Source: an uncultured Bryobacteraceae bacterium (GTDB lineage: Bacteria > Acidobacteriota > Terriglobia > Bryobacterales > Bryobacteraceae). Taken from it: a stretch of 41,200 bases of DNA. The stretch is from positions 1 to 41,200 of the forward strand of contig CAKZUE010000029.1 in the NCBI GenBank assembly GCA_937920635.1, in the 5' to 3' direction. The notes under the pieces are model-generated. The model was not told the DNA's origin. It ran no database searches and saw nothing but the letters and a program-made list of their open reading frames with translations. Positions 7,869-17,269 of the stretch are shown here, one piece after another. Both the position numbers and the translations under genes were made by a program. How positions within the stretch are numbered: the stretch's first letter is position 1; each line of letters opens with the position of its first letter.

Positions 7869-9158
7869 TCAAACCGGCAGCTCGATCACGGTGCGGGTCC
7901 CCTCGCCTTTCTGCGACGTGATGCTCAGCCCGTAATTGGCGCCGAACAGCACCTGCAGCCGCTCGTTCACGTTCGACACGCCGATGCCCGCCTGATCCAG
8001 GATCGATTTCAGCCGTTCCTCTTCCATGCCCACCCCGTCATCGGCCACGGTCAGCACCAGCCGCCGCCCCCGGCTGTCCTCGTCCAGCCGGCTCTCGATG
8101 CGCACCTCGCCCCCGTCGATCTTGTGCGCCAACCCGTGCCGGATCGAGTTCTCCACCAGCGGCTGCAACAGCATGGCGGGCACCTGGCAGTCCAGCGTCC
8201 GCTCGTCGATGTCTTTCACCACGCGCAGCTTGTGGCCGAACCGCGCCATTTCGATAGAAAGATAATCGTCGATGAACGCCAGCTCCTCGCGCAGCGGCGC
8301 GAAGTTGTCGGTCTTCCGCAGCAGCCGCCGCAGGATGTTCGACAGCCGGTAGACCACCTGCCGCGCCTTGTCAGGGTCGGTGCGGATCAGCGAACCCACC
8401 GTGTTCAGGGTGTTGAAAAGGAAATGGGGGTTGATCTGCGAGCTCAGCGCGCTCAGCCGCGCCTGCACCAGCAGCCGCTCCTTGCTCTCCAGCAGACGCT
8501 CGTTGCGCGCGCTGCCCCAGATCTTGATTGGCAGCGAGACGGTGAAGATCGTCGTCACGAACACCGCCACGTTGGCCCAACCGCGCGCCGGATCGTACAG
8601 CGTGAAAACCATCTTCGGGCCGAAGAGCTGGTACACGGTATAACGCATGAGTTCCGCCAGCAGGATCGCCGCCAGCCCGGCGATCTGGAACAGGCTGCGC
8701 AGGCGGTCTTCCGGATGGAAGATCAGCCGCCACAGGCTGAGGTCGAAAAACGGGCTGATGCGCCACACCTCCTCGGCCCGCGGCGCGAGATCCCGCAGCA
8801 GGCCGCCCATCACGCCCACCGCCGCGTACAGAGGCATCGACAGATACTCGCCCGCGAAAAACGCCGGCATCGACGTCAGCACCCCCGACACGAGCCCCGG
8901 CACATAGCCGCCGATGATGCCCGCGAGCAGGCTCCCCTCCATCGCCATCTCCGCCGCCGCATAGCTGCCGGTGGCGATGCGGATGAAGCTGCCGGCCACG
9001 CAGAAGGCCGAAACCATGCCCGCCAGTTGCAGCCCCTCGACCGGCGTCCTCTCCTCGCGCAGCAGCAGCCCGAGAAAGTGGCTCGAGCGCGACAGGATGC
9101 TCGCAATCGAGGCCGCCGCCGCCAGCTTGATCATCAGGATGATGATCTGGTTGTCCAT
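7869..9158 (-). CDS. LytS-type sensor histidine kinase (orphan)
   Basis: 429 residues. About 200 N-terminal residues form several membrane helices like the 5TM-LYT receptor domain (GSLLAGIIGGYVPGLVSGVL). The His_kinase domain follows, with phospho-acceptor His245 in SQINPHFLFNTLN. The ATPase domain has PLVENSIRHGL (N box) and VADDGVGM (G box). Partners of this family are LytTR response regulators, but none is encoded next to it here; the neighbours are an unknown exported protein and ribA. The signal is unknown. No strong ribosome site precedes the ATG. Confidence 0.88.
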   Translation of the reverse strand: MDNQIIILMIKLAAAASIASILSRSSHFLGLLLREERTPVEGLQLAGMVSAFCVAGSFIRIATGSYAAAEMAMEGSLLAGIIGGYVPGLVSGVLTSMPAFFAGEYLSMPLYAAVGVMGGLLRDLAPRAEEVWRISPFFDLSLWRLIFHPEDRLRSLFQIAGLAAILLAELMRYTVYQLFGPKMVFTLYDPARGWANVAVFVTTIFTVSLPIKIWGSARNERLLESKERLLVQARLSALSSQINPHFLFNTLNTVGSLIRTDPDKARQVVYRLSNILRRLLRKTDNFAPLREELAFIDDYLSIEMARFGHKLRVVKDIDERTLDCQVPAMLLQPLVENSIRHGLAHKIDGGEVRIESRLDEDSRGRRLVLTVADDGVGMEEERLKSILDQAGIGVSNVNERLQVLFGANYGLSITSQKGEGTRTVIELPV

Positions 9159-9198
9159 CGCTGCCTGTCCGCCTGACGGAGCCCCGCGGCCCCCATAC

Positions 9199-9204
9199 TA
9201 GAAT
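9199..9204 (+). promoter_or_regulatory. -10-like TAGAAT upstream of ribA
   Basis: TAGAAT lies 21 bases before the ribA ATG in the 67-base divergent gap. A CTGACG at 9173-9178 could be a weak -35 with a long (20-base) spacer. The leader it would give is short, with no RFN riboswitch. Confidence 0.35.
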
Positions 9205-9225
9205 AGAGAAAGAAACCCTCCTCGC

Positions 9226-9840
9226 ATGGAAGCCTCTTCAGAGATTGCGCTCCGGCACGTCGCCGACGCCGATTTCCCTTCGGAATTCGGCCAGTTCCGT
9301 ATCCACGGCTTCGAAGGCGTGCGGGACGGGGCGCGCGATGAGGCGGCGGTGCTCGTGATGGGCGAGCCGCAGGGGCCGCCGCCGCTGGTCCGCATTCATT
9401 CGCAGTGCTTCACCGGCGATGTTTTCCACTCGCTCCGCTGCGACTGCCGGGCGCAGCTGGAACTGGCGCTGGAGGCCGTCGCCGCCGAGGGCCGCGGCAT
9501 CATCATTTACGAAATGAAAGAGGGCCGCGGCATCGGGTTGATGAACAAGCTCCGCGCTTACAGCCTCCAGGACCAGGGCGCCGATACCGTCGAGGCCAAC
9601 GAGCGGCTCGGCTTCGAGCCCGACCTCCGCGTCTACCAACTGCCCGCCGCCATCCTCCGCTACTTTGGCGTCGCCGAAGTCCGCCTGCTGACGAACAATC
9701 CGGACAAGATCGCGGCGCTCGAACAGGCGGGCATCCGCGTCGCCGAGCGCATCCCCTGCCAGCCCAAGCCGCGGACCCATCACGCCGTGCGCTACCTGAA
9801 AACGAAGAAGAGGCGCATGGGGCACTTGCTGGAGCTGTAG
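9226..9840 (+). CDS. ribA: GTP cyclohydrolase II
   Basis: 204 residues, the usual length for stand-alone RibA. It opens the imidazole ring of GTP with loss of formate and pyrophosphate, the first committed step of riboflavin synthesis. Zinc ligands are Cys61, Cys72 and Cys74 (IHSQCFTGDVFHSLRCDC). The phosphate loop is EGRGIGL (99-105). Tyr112 and the D133-L-R135 catalytic pair match E. coli Tyr105, Asp126 and Arg128. All the residues missing in the C-terminal half of the RibBA-like protein at 848-1981 are present here, so this is probably the working enzyme of the cell. Confidence 0.95.
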   Translation: MEASSEIALRHVADADFPSEFGQFRIHGFEGVRDGARDEAAVLVMGEPQGPPPLVRIHSQCFTGDVFHSLRCDCRAQLELALEAVAAEGRGIIIYEMKEGRGIGLMNKLRAYSLQDQGADTVEANERLGFEPDLRVYQLPAAILRYFGVAEVRLLTNNPDKIAALEQAGIRVAERIPCQPKPRTHHAVRYLKTKKRRMGHLLEL

Positions 9841-9876
9841 CCCCGAGTTCCGGCTGCGCCGCACTTGCCGGAAGCC

Positions 9877-10815
9877 ATGAAGAAGCAGCCTCACCGTCCC
9901 GCCCGCCTCACCCGCCGCTCGCTGCTGGCGGCGCCTCTGGCTGCGCGCCCGCGCGGGGGCCTGTTCCGGGGGACTTTCCTTCAGCCCTGGGCGCGGCATC
10001 TGGACTGGACAACTGAACAGTGGGACGAACTGCTCGGCGCGCTGGCCGCGCTCGGCTGCGAAGAGATCGTTCTTCAGTGGTGCCGCTACGACGAGTTCGA
10101 CTACGCCCCGCTGGCCGCGCGCCTGCTGGACGGCGCGCGTCCGCGCCGCATGCGGGTCGCCATCGGACTGCCCTATTCCAGCCAGTGGTGGAAGAGGATC
10201 GACACTGATGCCGCGCAGGCGCTCGATGAGCTGGCGGCGCGCGCGCGGAGCTTTTCGCAATCGTCCGAAGCCCGTCTGTGGCGGCGGCATCCGGCTTTCG
10301 GCGGCTGGTATCTGCCGGAAGAGATCGACGACGATCACTGGTTCGTTCCGGCGCGGCGGAGGATGCTGGCCGCGATGTTGGACCGCCTGGCGGGAGCGCT
10401 GCGCCCGCTGGCGGTGTCGGGCTTCACCAACCGGAATCACTCGGCCAACGAAGTGGCAGGGTTCTGGCGCGAACTGGCCGGCCGCGGGCGTCTGTCGCGC
10501 GTGCTGTTCCAGGACGGCATCGGCGCGGGCAAGATGACGCTGGCGGCATGGCCGGCCTATCTGGAAGCGTTGCGCGGGCGGCTCGGCAGGCGGCTCGAAG
10601 TGGTGGTCGAGATCTTCCAGCAGCGGCCTGCGGAAGCCGGTTTCGAAGCCGTGCCGGCCGCACTCGAGCGGATCCGATTGCAAACGGAGCTGGCGCGCCG
10701 CACCATGCGCCGGCCGCCGCTATGCTTCAGCCTGCCCGACTACGCCACGCCGCAGGCCGGGCCGGCGGCCGCGGAGCTGTTCCAGGCGCTGGCGGCGCTG
10801 AAAGGCCGGGACTGA
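9877..10815 (+). CDS. DUF4434-like TIM-barrel protein with a Tat-type leader
   Basis: 312 residues from the ATG at 9877; an in-frame TTG at 9865 is a less likely start. The leader contains LTRRSLLAAPLAA, a twin-arginine signal. The body has GTFLQPWARHLDWTTEQWDEL, CEEIVLQW and GGWYLPEEIDDDHW, which resemble DUF4434, a glycosidase-like barrel of unknown activity. EEID is a candidate acidic site. It lies 36 bases after ribA on the same strand, which does not imply a shared pathway. Confidence 0.72.
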   Translation: MKKQPHRPARLTRRSLLAAPLAARPRGGLFRGTFLQPWARHLDWTTEQWDELLGALAALGCEEIVLQWCRYDEFDYAPLAARLLDGARPRRMRVAIGLPYSSQWWKRIDTDAAQALDELAARARSFSQSSEARLWRRHPAFGGWYLPEEIDDDHWFVPARRRMLAAMLDRLAGALRPLAVSGFTNRNHSANEVAGFWRELAGRGRLSRVLFQDGIGAGKMTLAAWPAYLEALRGRLGRRLEVVVEIFQQRPAEAGFEAVPAALERIRLQTELARRTMRRPPLCFSLPDYATPQAGPAAAELFQALAALKGRD

Positions 10816-10918
10816 ATTTCTCTCAAGAGCCCGCTCAGTGGGCCGATAAGGCGCGTGAGGCCCCGGAACTGCAGCCGGGGTCCAGCCAGTCCAAACCCAA
10901 GGGTCAAGGAGAGAATCA

Positions 10919-11269
10919 ATGAACCTTTCACAGTGGATCCGCTGCGCCGTGCTTGTGGCCGTCGCCGCGGCGCTGCCCGCCTTCGCTCAGGAAGAAATTA
11001 CCACGGCGAACGCGCTGGGCCGCGTCGTGAAAAAGGTCGCCCCTGCTTTCCCTGTCGCCGCCAAACAGCTCAACGTGACCGGCACGCAGGACGTCCAGAT
11101 CGTCGTCGACGAACAGGGCAATGTCATCGACGCCAAGGTCCTCAAGGGCAACGCGCTGTTCACCCAGTCATCGCTGGCAGCCGTCAAGGAGTGGAAATTC
11201 ACGCCGCTGCTCAAGGACGGCCAGCCCGTCAAATTCACCGCTGTGGTCACCTTTAATTACACGAAATAA
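10919..11269 (+). CDS. Secreted TonB C-terminal-domain protein
   Basis: 116 residues: a signal peptide (MNLSQWIRCAVLVAVAAALPAFA), then a single TonB_C fold (VAPAFPVAAKQLNVTGTQDVQIVVDEQGNV as scattered motifs, then VKEWKFTP). It lacks the proline-rich spacer and the long membrane anchor of true TonB, so it is probably a free periplasmic TonB-like domain rather than an energy transducer. The ribosome site AAGGAGAG lies seven bases before the ATG. It is monocistronic, with its own terminator. Confidence 0.85.
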   Translation: MNLSQWIRCAVLVAVAAALPAFAQEEITTANALGRVVKKVAPAFPVAAKQLNVTGTQDVQIVVDEQGNVIDAKVLKGNALFTQSSLAAVKEWKFTPLLKDGQPVKFTAVVTFNYTK

Positions 11270-11285
11270 CGCACATATCCCCCCT

Positions 11286-11318
11286 GGGCGGGCGCGCCTT
11301 TCCCAAGGCCGTCCGCCC
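11286..11318 (+). terminator. Strong hairpin downstream of the TonB-domain gene
   Basis: GGGCGGGCG C GCCTT (11286-11300), loop TCCC, AAGGC CGTCCGCCC (11305-11318). This gives 14 pairs with one bulged C and one G-T pair. A pyrimidine-rich stretch follows, but not a pure T-tract. It lies 17 bases after the stop and is the likely transcription terminator. Confidence 0.6.
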
Positions 11319-11361
11319 TCGATTCGCTTTCTCCATCCACCGCCGGGCAAAATGTAAACAC

Positions 11362-11865
11362 ATGGCCGCCCGGCGCTCCATCGCCCTCCTGCTTCTCGTT
11401 TTCGCCCTCACGGCTTGCGCCCAGCCCCTCCCGCCCTCTTTCCAGGCCCGCGTCACCTCCATCACCGACGGCGATACCCTCACCGTCCTCTTCAACCGCC
11501 AGCAGATCCGCATCCGCCTCTACGGCATCGACTGCCCAGAGCCCGGCCAGCCCTTCCATGCCCGCGCCACCCAGCGCACCGCCGCCCTCGCCCACGGCCA
11601 GCTTGTCACCGTCAAACCCGAATCCCGCGACCGCTATGGCCGCCTTGTCGCCTGGGTCGTGCTGCCGGACGGTCGCTCGCTCAACGAAACACTGGTGGCT
11701 GAAGGTCTCGCCTGGCACTTCCGCCGTTACGCCCCGCGCGACACGCGGCTCGCGCGGCTCGAACAGTCCGCCCGCGATGCGCGGCGCGGCCTCTGGGAGG
11801 ACCCTGCTCCTATCCCCCCATGGGAATGGCGCCGCCACTCGCGGCGCCCCGCTGTTCGACAATAA
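11362..11865 (+). CDS. Thermonuclease-like (SNase family) lipoprotein
   Basis: 167 residues. The N-terminus is a lipoprotein signal with lipobox L16-T-A-C19. The OB-fold nuclease domain follows: Arg52, Asp57 and Glu60 in RLYGIDCPE, and Arg94 in DRYGR. These match Arg35, Asp40, Glu43 and Arg87 of staphylococcal nuclease. It probably degrades extracellular or periplasmic nucleic acid with calcium while anchored in the membrane. The stop TAA overlaps a possible ATG of the next gene (TAATG). Confidence 0.87.
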   Translation: MAARRSIALLLLVFALTACAQPLPPSFQARVTSITDGDTLTVLFNRQQIRIRLYGIDCPEPGQPFHARATQRTAALAHGQLVTVKPESRDRYGRLVAWVVLPDGRSLNETLVAEGLAWHFRRYAPRDTRLARLEQSARDARRGLWEDPAPIPPWEWRRHSRRPAVRQ

Positions 11866-11873
11866 TGCTTGTC

Positions 11874-12293
<420 letters not shown>

Positions 12294-12335
12294 CGCCGCC
12301 GCCCGCTACACTGAAAGATAACTCTGTCCAATCCT

Positions 12336-13253
12336 ATGCCCGGCCTCCTCGAACGACTCAAGCAGGGAATCCAGAAGACGCGCGCCGGCTTTGTCGGCAA
12401 GGTGGAAGACGTTCTCCTCGGCAAAAAGGAGATCGATCCGGAACTGCTCGATGAGCTCGAGTACACGCTCATCACTGCTGACATCGGCGTGCGGACGGCC
12501 ACGGAAATTCTCGAGTCTATCCGCCAGCGCGTCGACCGCCATCTGGTCAACGATCCCGGCGAACTCCGCCAGTTGATCCGCGAGCATCTCCTCGGCGTGC
12601 TCGAAGGCGGCGACCGTCCGCTCAACTGGCCCGCGCAACCTCCGGCGGTGGTGCTGCTGGTGGGCGTCAACGGCTCCGGCAAGACCACGACCACCGGCAA
12701 GCTGGCGGCGCAGTTCAAGGCGGAGGGCAAGAGCGTGCTGCTGTGCGCGGCGGACACGTTCCGCGCCGCGGCCATCGATCAGCTCGAGGTGTGGAGCCGG
12801 CGCGCCGGCGTCGAAATCATCCGCCAGGGCGCGGGCGCCGACCCGAGCGCCGTCCTGTTCGACGCCATTCAGGCGGCCAAAGCCCGCAATGCCGACATCC
12901 TGTTCGCCGACACCGCCGGCCGCCTGCACACGAAATCGAACCTGATGGCGGAGCTCGATAAGATGCGCCGCACGGCCGCGCGCCTCATCGACGGAGCGCC
13001 CCATGAAGTATGGCTCGTCCTCGACGCGACCACCGGCCAGAACGGGCTGGAGCAGGCGCGCCGCTTCACGGAATCGGCCGGCGTCACCGGGCTCATCCTG
13101 ACCAAGCTCGACGGCACGGCCAAGGGCGGCATCGTCGTGGCCATCGCCCGCGAACTCAGCCTGCCCATCCGCTACGTCGGCGTTGGCGAGCAAGCTGACG
13201 ACCTGCTGCCTTTCGACGCGCACCATTTCATCGACTCGCTTTTCGAACCATGA
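12336..13253 (+). CDS. ftsY: Signal recognition particle receptor FtsY
   Basis: 305 residues: a helical N domain (1-95) and a GTPase G domain with P-loop [14 protein letters not shown] (110-123), DTFRAAA (140-146), [13 protein letters not shown] and [10 protein letters not shown]. There is no long acidic A domain, so membrane attachment is by the short basic amphipathic N-terminus ([18 protein letters not shown]). It receives SRP-ribosome complexes at the membrane. Its stop overlaps the ribD start by four bases (ATGA). Confidence 0.95.
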   Translation: MPGLLERLKQGIQKTRAGFVGKVEDVLLGKKEIDPELLDELEYTLITADIGVRTATEILESIRQRVDRHLVNDPGELRQLIREHLLGVLEGGDRPLNWPAQPPAVVLLVGVNGSGKTTTTGKLAAQFKAEGKSVLLCAADTFRAAAIDQLEVWSRRAGVEIIRQGAGADPSAVLFDAIQAAKARNADILFADTAGRLHTKSNLMAELDKMRRTAARLIDGAPHEVWLVLDATTGQNGLEQARRFTESAGVTGLILTKLDGTAKGGIVVAIARELSLPIRYVGVGEQADDLLPFDAHHFIDSLFEP

Positions 13254-14350
13254 ACCCGGAATGGATCCGCGAAGCGCTCGCCCTGGCCCGCCAGGGGGTG
13301 GGCCGCGTTTCGCCCAACCCGGCGGTGGGCGCCGTCGTGGCGCGCGGCGGGCAGGTGGTCGGCCGCGGCTTCCACACCTGGGCGGGGGTCAAGCATGCGG
13401 AGGTGATCGCGCTGGAAGAAGCGGGCGAGGCCGCGCGCGGAGCGGATCTCTATGTGACGCTCGAACCCTGCGCGCACACGGGCCGCACGGCGCCCTGCGT
13501 CGAGGCCATCCTGCGCGCGGGCATTGCGCGCGTCATCTCGATCACGGAAGATCCCAACCCGCTGGTCGCCGGCAGGGGCTTTGCGCGATTGCGCGAAGCG
13601 GGCGTCGAAGTCGTGCTGCTGGAAGAGTTCGCCGAGGAGGCGCGGCGGCTGAATCTGGCGTTCTTTCACTTCATGCGCACGGGCCGGCCGCTGGTGACGC
13701 TCAAGTCGGCGCTCACGCTGGACGGCAAGATCGCCGCTCCTGAAGACAACACGGGGTGGATCACCTCCGAGCGCGCCCGCGCCCACGTCCAGACGGTGCG
13801 GCACGAACACGACGCCATCCTCACAGGCATCAACACCGTACTCGGCGACGACTGCCTGCTCACGGACCGCAGCGGGCTGGAGCGCGCGCGCCCGCTGCTG
13901 CGCATCGTGCTCGATTCGCTCCTCCGCCTGCCGCCCGACAGCCGCATGGTGCAGAGTTGCCGCAACGATGTGCTGGTGGTGTGCACGTCGGTGGCGCCGC
14001 CGGCCCGGCGCGCCGCGCTGGAAGCGCGTGGCGTGGAGGTGGCCGCGCTTGACGGAGAGGGTGGACGCCCCGATCTGAAGCGCGTTGTCGCGCTGCTGGC
14101 CGAACGCCGGTATCTTTCGCTGATGATTGAAGCCGGCAGCAAGGTGAACTGGTCGGCGCTCGAATCCGGCACGGTGGATCGGATCCTGTTCTATTACGCA
14201 CCGAAGATTCTCGGCGGCGTCGAATCGCTGCCCGTGGCCGGCGGCCTCGGACGCCGCCGCCGCTCCGACGCCATCCTGTTCCGAGACGTGCGCCTCATGC
14301 CCATTCCGCCGGACGAGTTCCTGCTGGAGGCGTGGCTCGTGAAGTCGTGA
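13250..14350 (+). CDS. ribD: Bifunctional riboflavin deaminase/reductase RibD
   Basis: 366 residues, normal length. The N-terminal zinc deaminase has His49 and Glu51 (KHAEV) with Cys74 and Cys83 (LEPCAHTGRTAPC). The C-terminal reductase starts near residue 145 with LKSALTLDGKIA and contains GINTVLGDD and the late ILGGVES region. It converts the RibA product in two steps in the cytosol. Translation is coupled to ftsY, not to other rib genes; ribA lies 3.4 kb to the left and no ribE or ribH is in the window. Confidence 0.95.
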   Translation: MNPEWIREALALARQGVGRVSPNPAVGAVVARGGQVVGRGFHTWAGVKHAEVIALEEAGEAARGADLYVTLEPCAHTGRTAPCVEAILRAGIARVISITEDPNPLVAGRGFARLREAGVEVVLLEEFAEEARRLNLAFFHFMRTGRPLVTLKSALTLDGKIAAPEDNTGWITSERARAHVQTVRHEHDAILTGINTVLGDDCLLTDRSGLERARPLLRIVLDSLLRLPPDSRMVQSCRNDVLVVCTSVAPPARRAALEARGVEVAALDGEGGRPDLKRVVALLAERRYLSLMIEAGSKVNWSALESGTVDRILFYYAPKILGGVESLPVAGGLGRRRRSDAILFRDVRLMPIPPDEFLLEAWLVKS

Positions 14351-14413
14351 TCCGCCCGGAGAAGGCTCGCACGCCGCCGCCCGGCGGGCTGAAGCGGGAC
14401 GCCGCTGGCTGGA

Positions 14414-14848
14414 CTACTGATTCACGTAAGACAGCAGCCGCTCGTGGACCGTCTTGGCGCGCTGGTTGTCCCAGCAGGCGACAAAGACCGTGTCGTCGCC
14501 CGCGATGGTGCCGGCGATTTCCGGCCAGTCTTCCTGATCGAGCGCGACGGCGAGGGCATTGGCGCTGCCGGTGGAGGTCTTCAGCACGACCAGGTGCTGC
14601 GCCAGATGCACGTCCAGCAGATACTCGGCCATCACCTGCGCCAGGCTCGGTCCCGTCGGGTCGGGCAGGATCTCGCGGTAGCCGTCGGCGGTTTTCACGA
14701 TTCCCATCTCGCGCAGGTCGCGCGACAGGGTGACCTGGGTGACGTCGATGCCCTGGGCGCGCAATTCCTGGGCGAGTTCTTCCTGGGTGTTGATCCGCTT
14801 CGAACGGATCAGCTTGAGGATCTGTCCCTGACGGTAGTTCTTGGTCAT
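14414..14848 (-). CDS. argR: Arginine repressor ArgR
   Basis: 144 residues. The N-terminal winged helix has the ArgR DNA-contact stretch TLSRDLREMGIVK (60-72 approx.). The C-terminal hexamerisation and arginine-binding domain has GSANALAVALD and GTIAGDDTVFV. It overlaps the end of argH by four bases and so is the last gene of argF-argH-argR. It probably represses its own operon through the ARG-box-like sites at 17209-17244. Confidence 0.94.
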   Translation of the reverse strand: MTKNYRQGQILKLIRSKRINTQEELAQELRAQGIDVTQVTLSRDLREMGIVKTADGYREILPDPTGPSLAQVMAEYLLDVHLAQHLVVLKTSTGSANALAVALDQEDWPEIAGTIAGDDTVFVACWDNQRAKTVHERLLSYVNQ

Positions 14849-16206
14849 GAGATCGACTCCAGGCGCCGCCGGGCTTCAGCCAGCGCGGCGGCGACGGTTT
14901 GCGGGGCGGCGCCACCGGGCGCGAGGCGCGTGGCGAGCCCCTTTTCAGGATCGAGCAGTTCGGCCATTTCCGGCGAAAAGCGGGGGTCGAAGGCGTGCAG
15001 CGCGGCGCCCGTCCAGTCCTGCGGCTTGCGCCCCGAGCGGATGCTTTCGAGCACCAGCCTTCCCACCAACTGATGCGCGTCGTGGAAGGGCACGCCCGAG
15101 CGCGCCAGCGCTTCCGCCAGATCCGTGGCCACCAGCCAGCCCTCGGCGGCGGCGCGGCGGGCCGTTTCCGGGCGGAGTTCGGCCGTTTCCACCACCACGC
15201 GGGCCATTTCCAGCGCGGATTCGGTCTGATCGGCCGCCTCAAACAGCGGTTCTTTGTCCTCCTGCATGTCGCGATTGTAGGTCAGCGGGAGGCCCTTCAA
15301 AGTCATAAATAATGACGTAAAGCAGGCGAAAACCCGGCCGCATTTTCCTCGGATCAGCTCGAGAGAGTCCGGGTTTTTCTTTTGCGGCATCAGCGACGAG
15401 CCGCTGGTGACCGAGTCCGACAGCTCCAGCCAGCCGAATTCTTCCGACGAGTACAGGATCCAGTCCTCAGCCAGGCGCGACAGATGCAGCATCAGGATCG
15501 AGGCGGCGGAGAGGAAGTCGAGCGCCCAGTCGCGGTCCGCGCTGACGTCCATCGAATTCGCCGTGATCGCGTCGAAGCCCAGCTCCCGCGCCAACGCTTC
15601 GCGGTCGATCGCAAAACCGCAGCCGGCCAGCGCGCCGGAGCCGAGCGGCATGACGTTGACGCGGGCGCGCGCCTGAAGCAGCCGCTCGTGGTCGCGCCAG
15701 AACATTTCGAAATAAGCCAGCAGATAGTGCGCCCAGGTCACCGGCTGGGCGCGGCGCAGGTGCGTGTAGCCGGGGATCACCGCCGCCGTGTGCGGCGCGG
15801 CGGCTTCGAGCAGCGCACCCATGAGCGCGCGCAGAGAGGCGGCGCAGCGGTCGATCGTGCCGCGCAGCCACAGGCGCGTGTCGAGCGAGACCTGCTCGTT
15901 GCGCGAGCGCCCGGTATGGATCTTGGAAGCCAGCTCGCCGGTCTTTTCTTTGAGGATCCTGATGACGTAAGTGTGGATGTCTTCGTCAGGCGCATCCGGC
16001 GGCGGGGGAAGCATCTCTGCCAAAGCGCGGCAGATCTCTTCCGCCTCCTCTGCCGTCAGGATGCCGGCGCGAGCCAGCGCCCGCGCCCACGCCTGAGAGC
16101 CGAGGACGTCGGCTTCAAACAGCCGCCGGTCGAAGTGCAGCGACCACGAAAACCGCTGGAAGACCTCGCCCGGCCCCTGCTCGAATCGTCCGCCCCAGAG
16201 CTTCAC
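14845..16206 (-). CDS. argH: Argininosuccinate lyase
   Basis: 453 residues from the GTG at 16206, which overlaps the argF stop (GTGA) and gives the family N-terminus VKLWGGRF. Signature GSSLMPQKKNPD is present. The enzyme splits argininosuccinate into arginine and fumarate. A longer in-frame extension upstream lies wholly inside argF and is rejected. No argG is in the window. Confidence 0.95.
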   Translation of the reverse strand: MKLWGGRFEQGPGEVFQRFSWSLHFDRRLFEADVLGSQAWARALARAGILTAEEAEEICRALAEMLPPPPDAPDEDIHTYVIRILKEKTGELASKIHTGRSRNEQVSLDTRLWLRGTIDRCAASLRALMGALLEAAAPHTAAVIPGYTHLRRAQPVTWAHYLLAYFEMFWRDHERLLQARARVNVMPLGSGALAGCGFAIDREALARELGFDAITANSMDVSADRDWALDFLSAASILMLHLSRLAEDWILYSSEEFGWLELSDSVTSGSSLMPQKKNPDSLELIRGKCGRVFACFTSLFMTLKGLPLTYNRDMQEDKEPLFEAADQTESALEMARVVVETAELRPETARRAAAEGWLVATDLAEALARSGVPFHDAHQLVGRLVLESIRSGRKPQDWTGAALHAFDPRFSPEMAELLDPEKGLATRLAPGGAAPQTVAAALAEARRRLESIS

Positions 16207-17195
16207 GCTTTTGCTGCCTCCTTCTCCTGGTGTGCCGGACCGTCGAGCAGCATCAGCAGCAGCGCCTTCTGCGCATGCAGGCGGTTCTCCGCCTGCTCGA
16301 AGACCAGCGACGCGGGTGATTCGATGACGTCCGCCGTCACCTCCTCCTCGCGGTGCGCCGGCAGGCAGTGCAGGAAGAACGCGCCCGGCTCGGCCATCGC
16401 CATCAGCTCGCGGTTCACCTGATAGGCTGCGAAAACGCGCGCGCGCTCGGCCGCCTCGTGCTCGAATCCCATGGACGCCCACACGTCGGTGTACACGGCG
16501 CCGGCGCCCCGCAGCCCTTCCTCAGGGCTGTTGGTCACTTCGATCAGCGCTCCGGTCTCCACTGCAAACAGGCGCGCCTGTTCCACAATCCTCGCGTCAG
16601 GCTCGTAGCCCGGCGGTGTGATGCAGACGAAGTCCAGCCCGAGCCGCGCGGCATCGAGCATCAGCGAATGGGCCACGTTGTTGCCGTCGCCGACAAAGGC
16701 GAGCTTGTGGCCGCGCCACCCGCCCCACTGCTCGCGCAGCGTCTGCATGTCGGCCAGCGCCTGGCAGGGGTGGTACCTGTCGGATAAAGCGTTGACTACG
16801 GGGATGCGCGCGTGCCGCGCCAAGGCGTCCACGGTCTCCTGCGAGAACGTGCGCGCCACGATCAGGTCCGTCCAGCGCTCCAGGTTCCGCGCCACGTCCT
16901 CCACCGGCTCGCGCCCGCCGATGGGACCGGTCGTCAGCAGCGCGTCGCCGCCGAGCTGTTTTGCTGCGACCTCGAATGTCATGCGCGTGCGCAGGGAGGG
17001 CTTTTCGAACAGCAGGCTGAGGATGCGCCCGCGCAGCGCCAGACGGTAGCGCTGCGGCTGGCGCTTCACTTCCGCCGCCAGATCCAGCAGCGTGCGCAGC
17101 TCGGCGGCGGTCAGGTCGAGATCCGAGGTCAGGTCGCCCGAGCGCACGCGGGGAAAGGGAGATGGGGCCGGTTCGATCATGGCGTCAGGCAACAT
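16203..17195 (-). CDS. argF: Ornithine carbamoyltransferase
   Basis: 330 residues. The carbamoyl-phosphate site is SLRT (67-70) in FEKPSLRTRMTFE. HPCQALADMQT and the ornithine-site HCLPAHR are present. GGGAGGA lies directly before the ATG at 17195, which is too close for that codon. TTG at 17192 or ATG at 17180 are alternatives, so the true start is uncertain by five residues. First gene of the arginine operon. Confidence 0.94.
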   Translation of the reverse strand: MLPDAMIEPAPSPFPRVRSGDLTSDLDLTAAELRTLLDLAAEVKRQPQRYRLALRGRILSLLFEKPSLRTRMTFEVAAKQLGGDALLTTGPIGGREPVEDVARNLERWTDLIVARTFSQETVDALARHARIPVVNALSDRYHPCQALADMQTLREQWGGWRGHKLAFVGDGNNVAHSLMLDAARLGLDFVCITPPGYEPDARIVEQARLFAVETGALIEVTNSPEEGLRGAGAVYTDVWASMGFEHEAAERARVFAAYQVNRELMAMAEPGAFFLHCLPAHREEEVTADVIESPASLVFEQAENRLHAQKALLLMLLDGPAHQEKEAAKA

Positions 17196-17208
17196 TCCTC
17201 CCGGGTTG

Positions 17209-17244
17209 TGTGAATAAGTATTCAGCCTATTGCATAATTACACA
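17209..17244. promoter_or_regulatory. Tandem ARG-box-like operators before argF
   Basis: Box 1 (17209-17226) contains TGAATAAGTATTCA and matches the ArgR consensus TNTGAATWWWWATTCANW at nearly every position. Box 2 core (17231-17244) is TGCATAATTACACA, with three mismatches in the 14-base core. The centres are 20 bases apart, about two helical turns, as in paired ArgR sites of other bacteria. They sit just upstream of argF, in an AT-rich pocket of otherwise GC-rich DNA. Confidence 0.75.
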
Positions 17245-17269
17245 TTCCGTGCCGGAGGCGCAAGAGGTG

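Noticed and set aside
9159-9225. An FMN (RFN) riboswitch before ribA
   Set aside because: The gap is only 67 bases and lacks the RFN consensus; the same holds upstream of ribBA and ribD.
10816-10918. A cyclic-di-GMP (GEMM) riboswitch
   Set aside because: Hairpins are present but the conserved GEMM bases are not.
16207-16482. A longer N-terminus for ArgH
   Set aside because: The extension lies entirely inside argF and has no ArgH similarity; the GTG at 16206 gives the normal protein.
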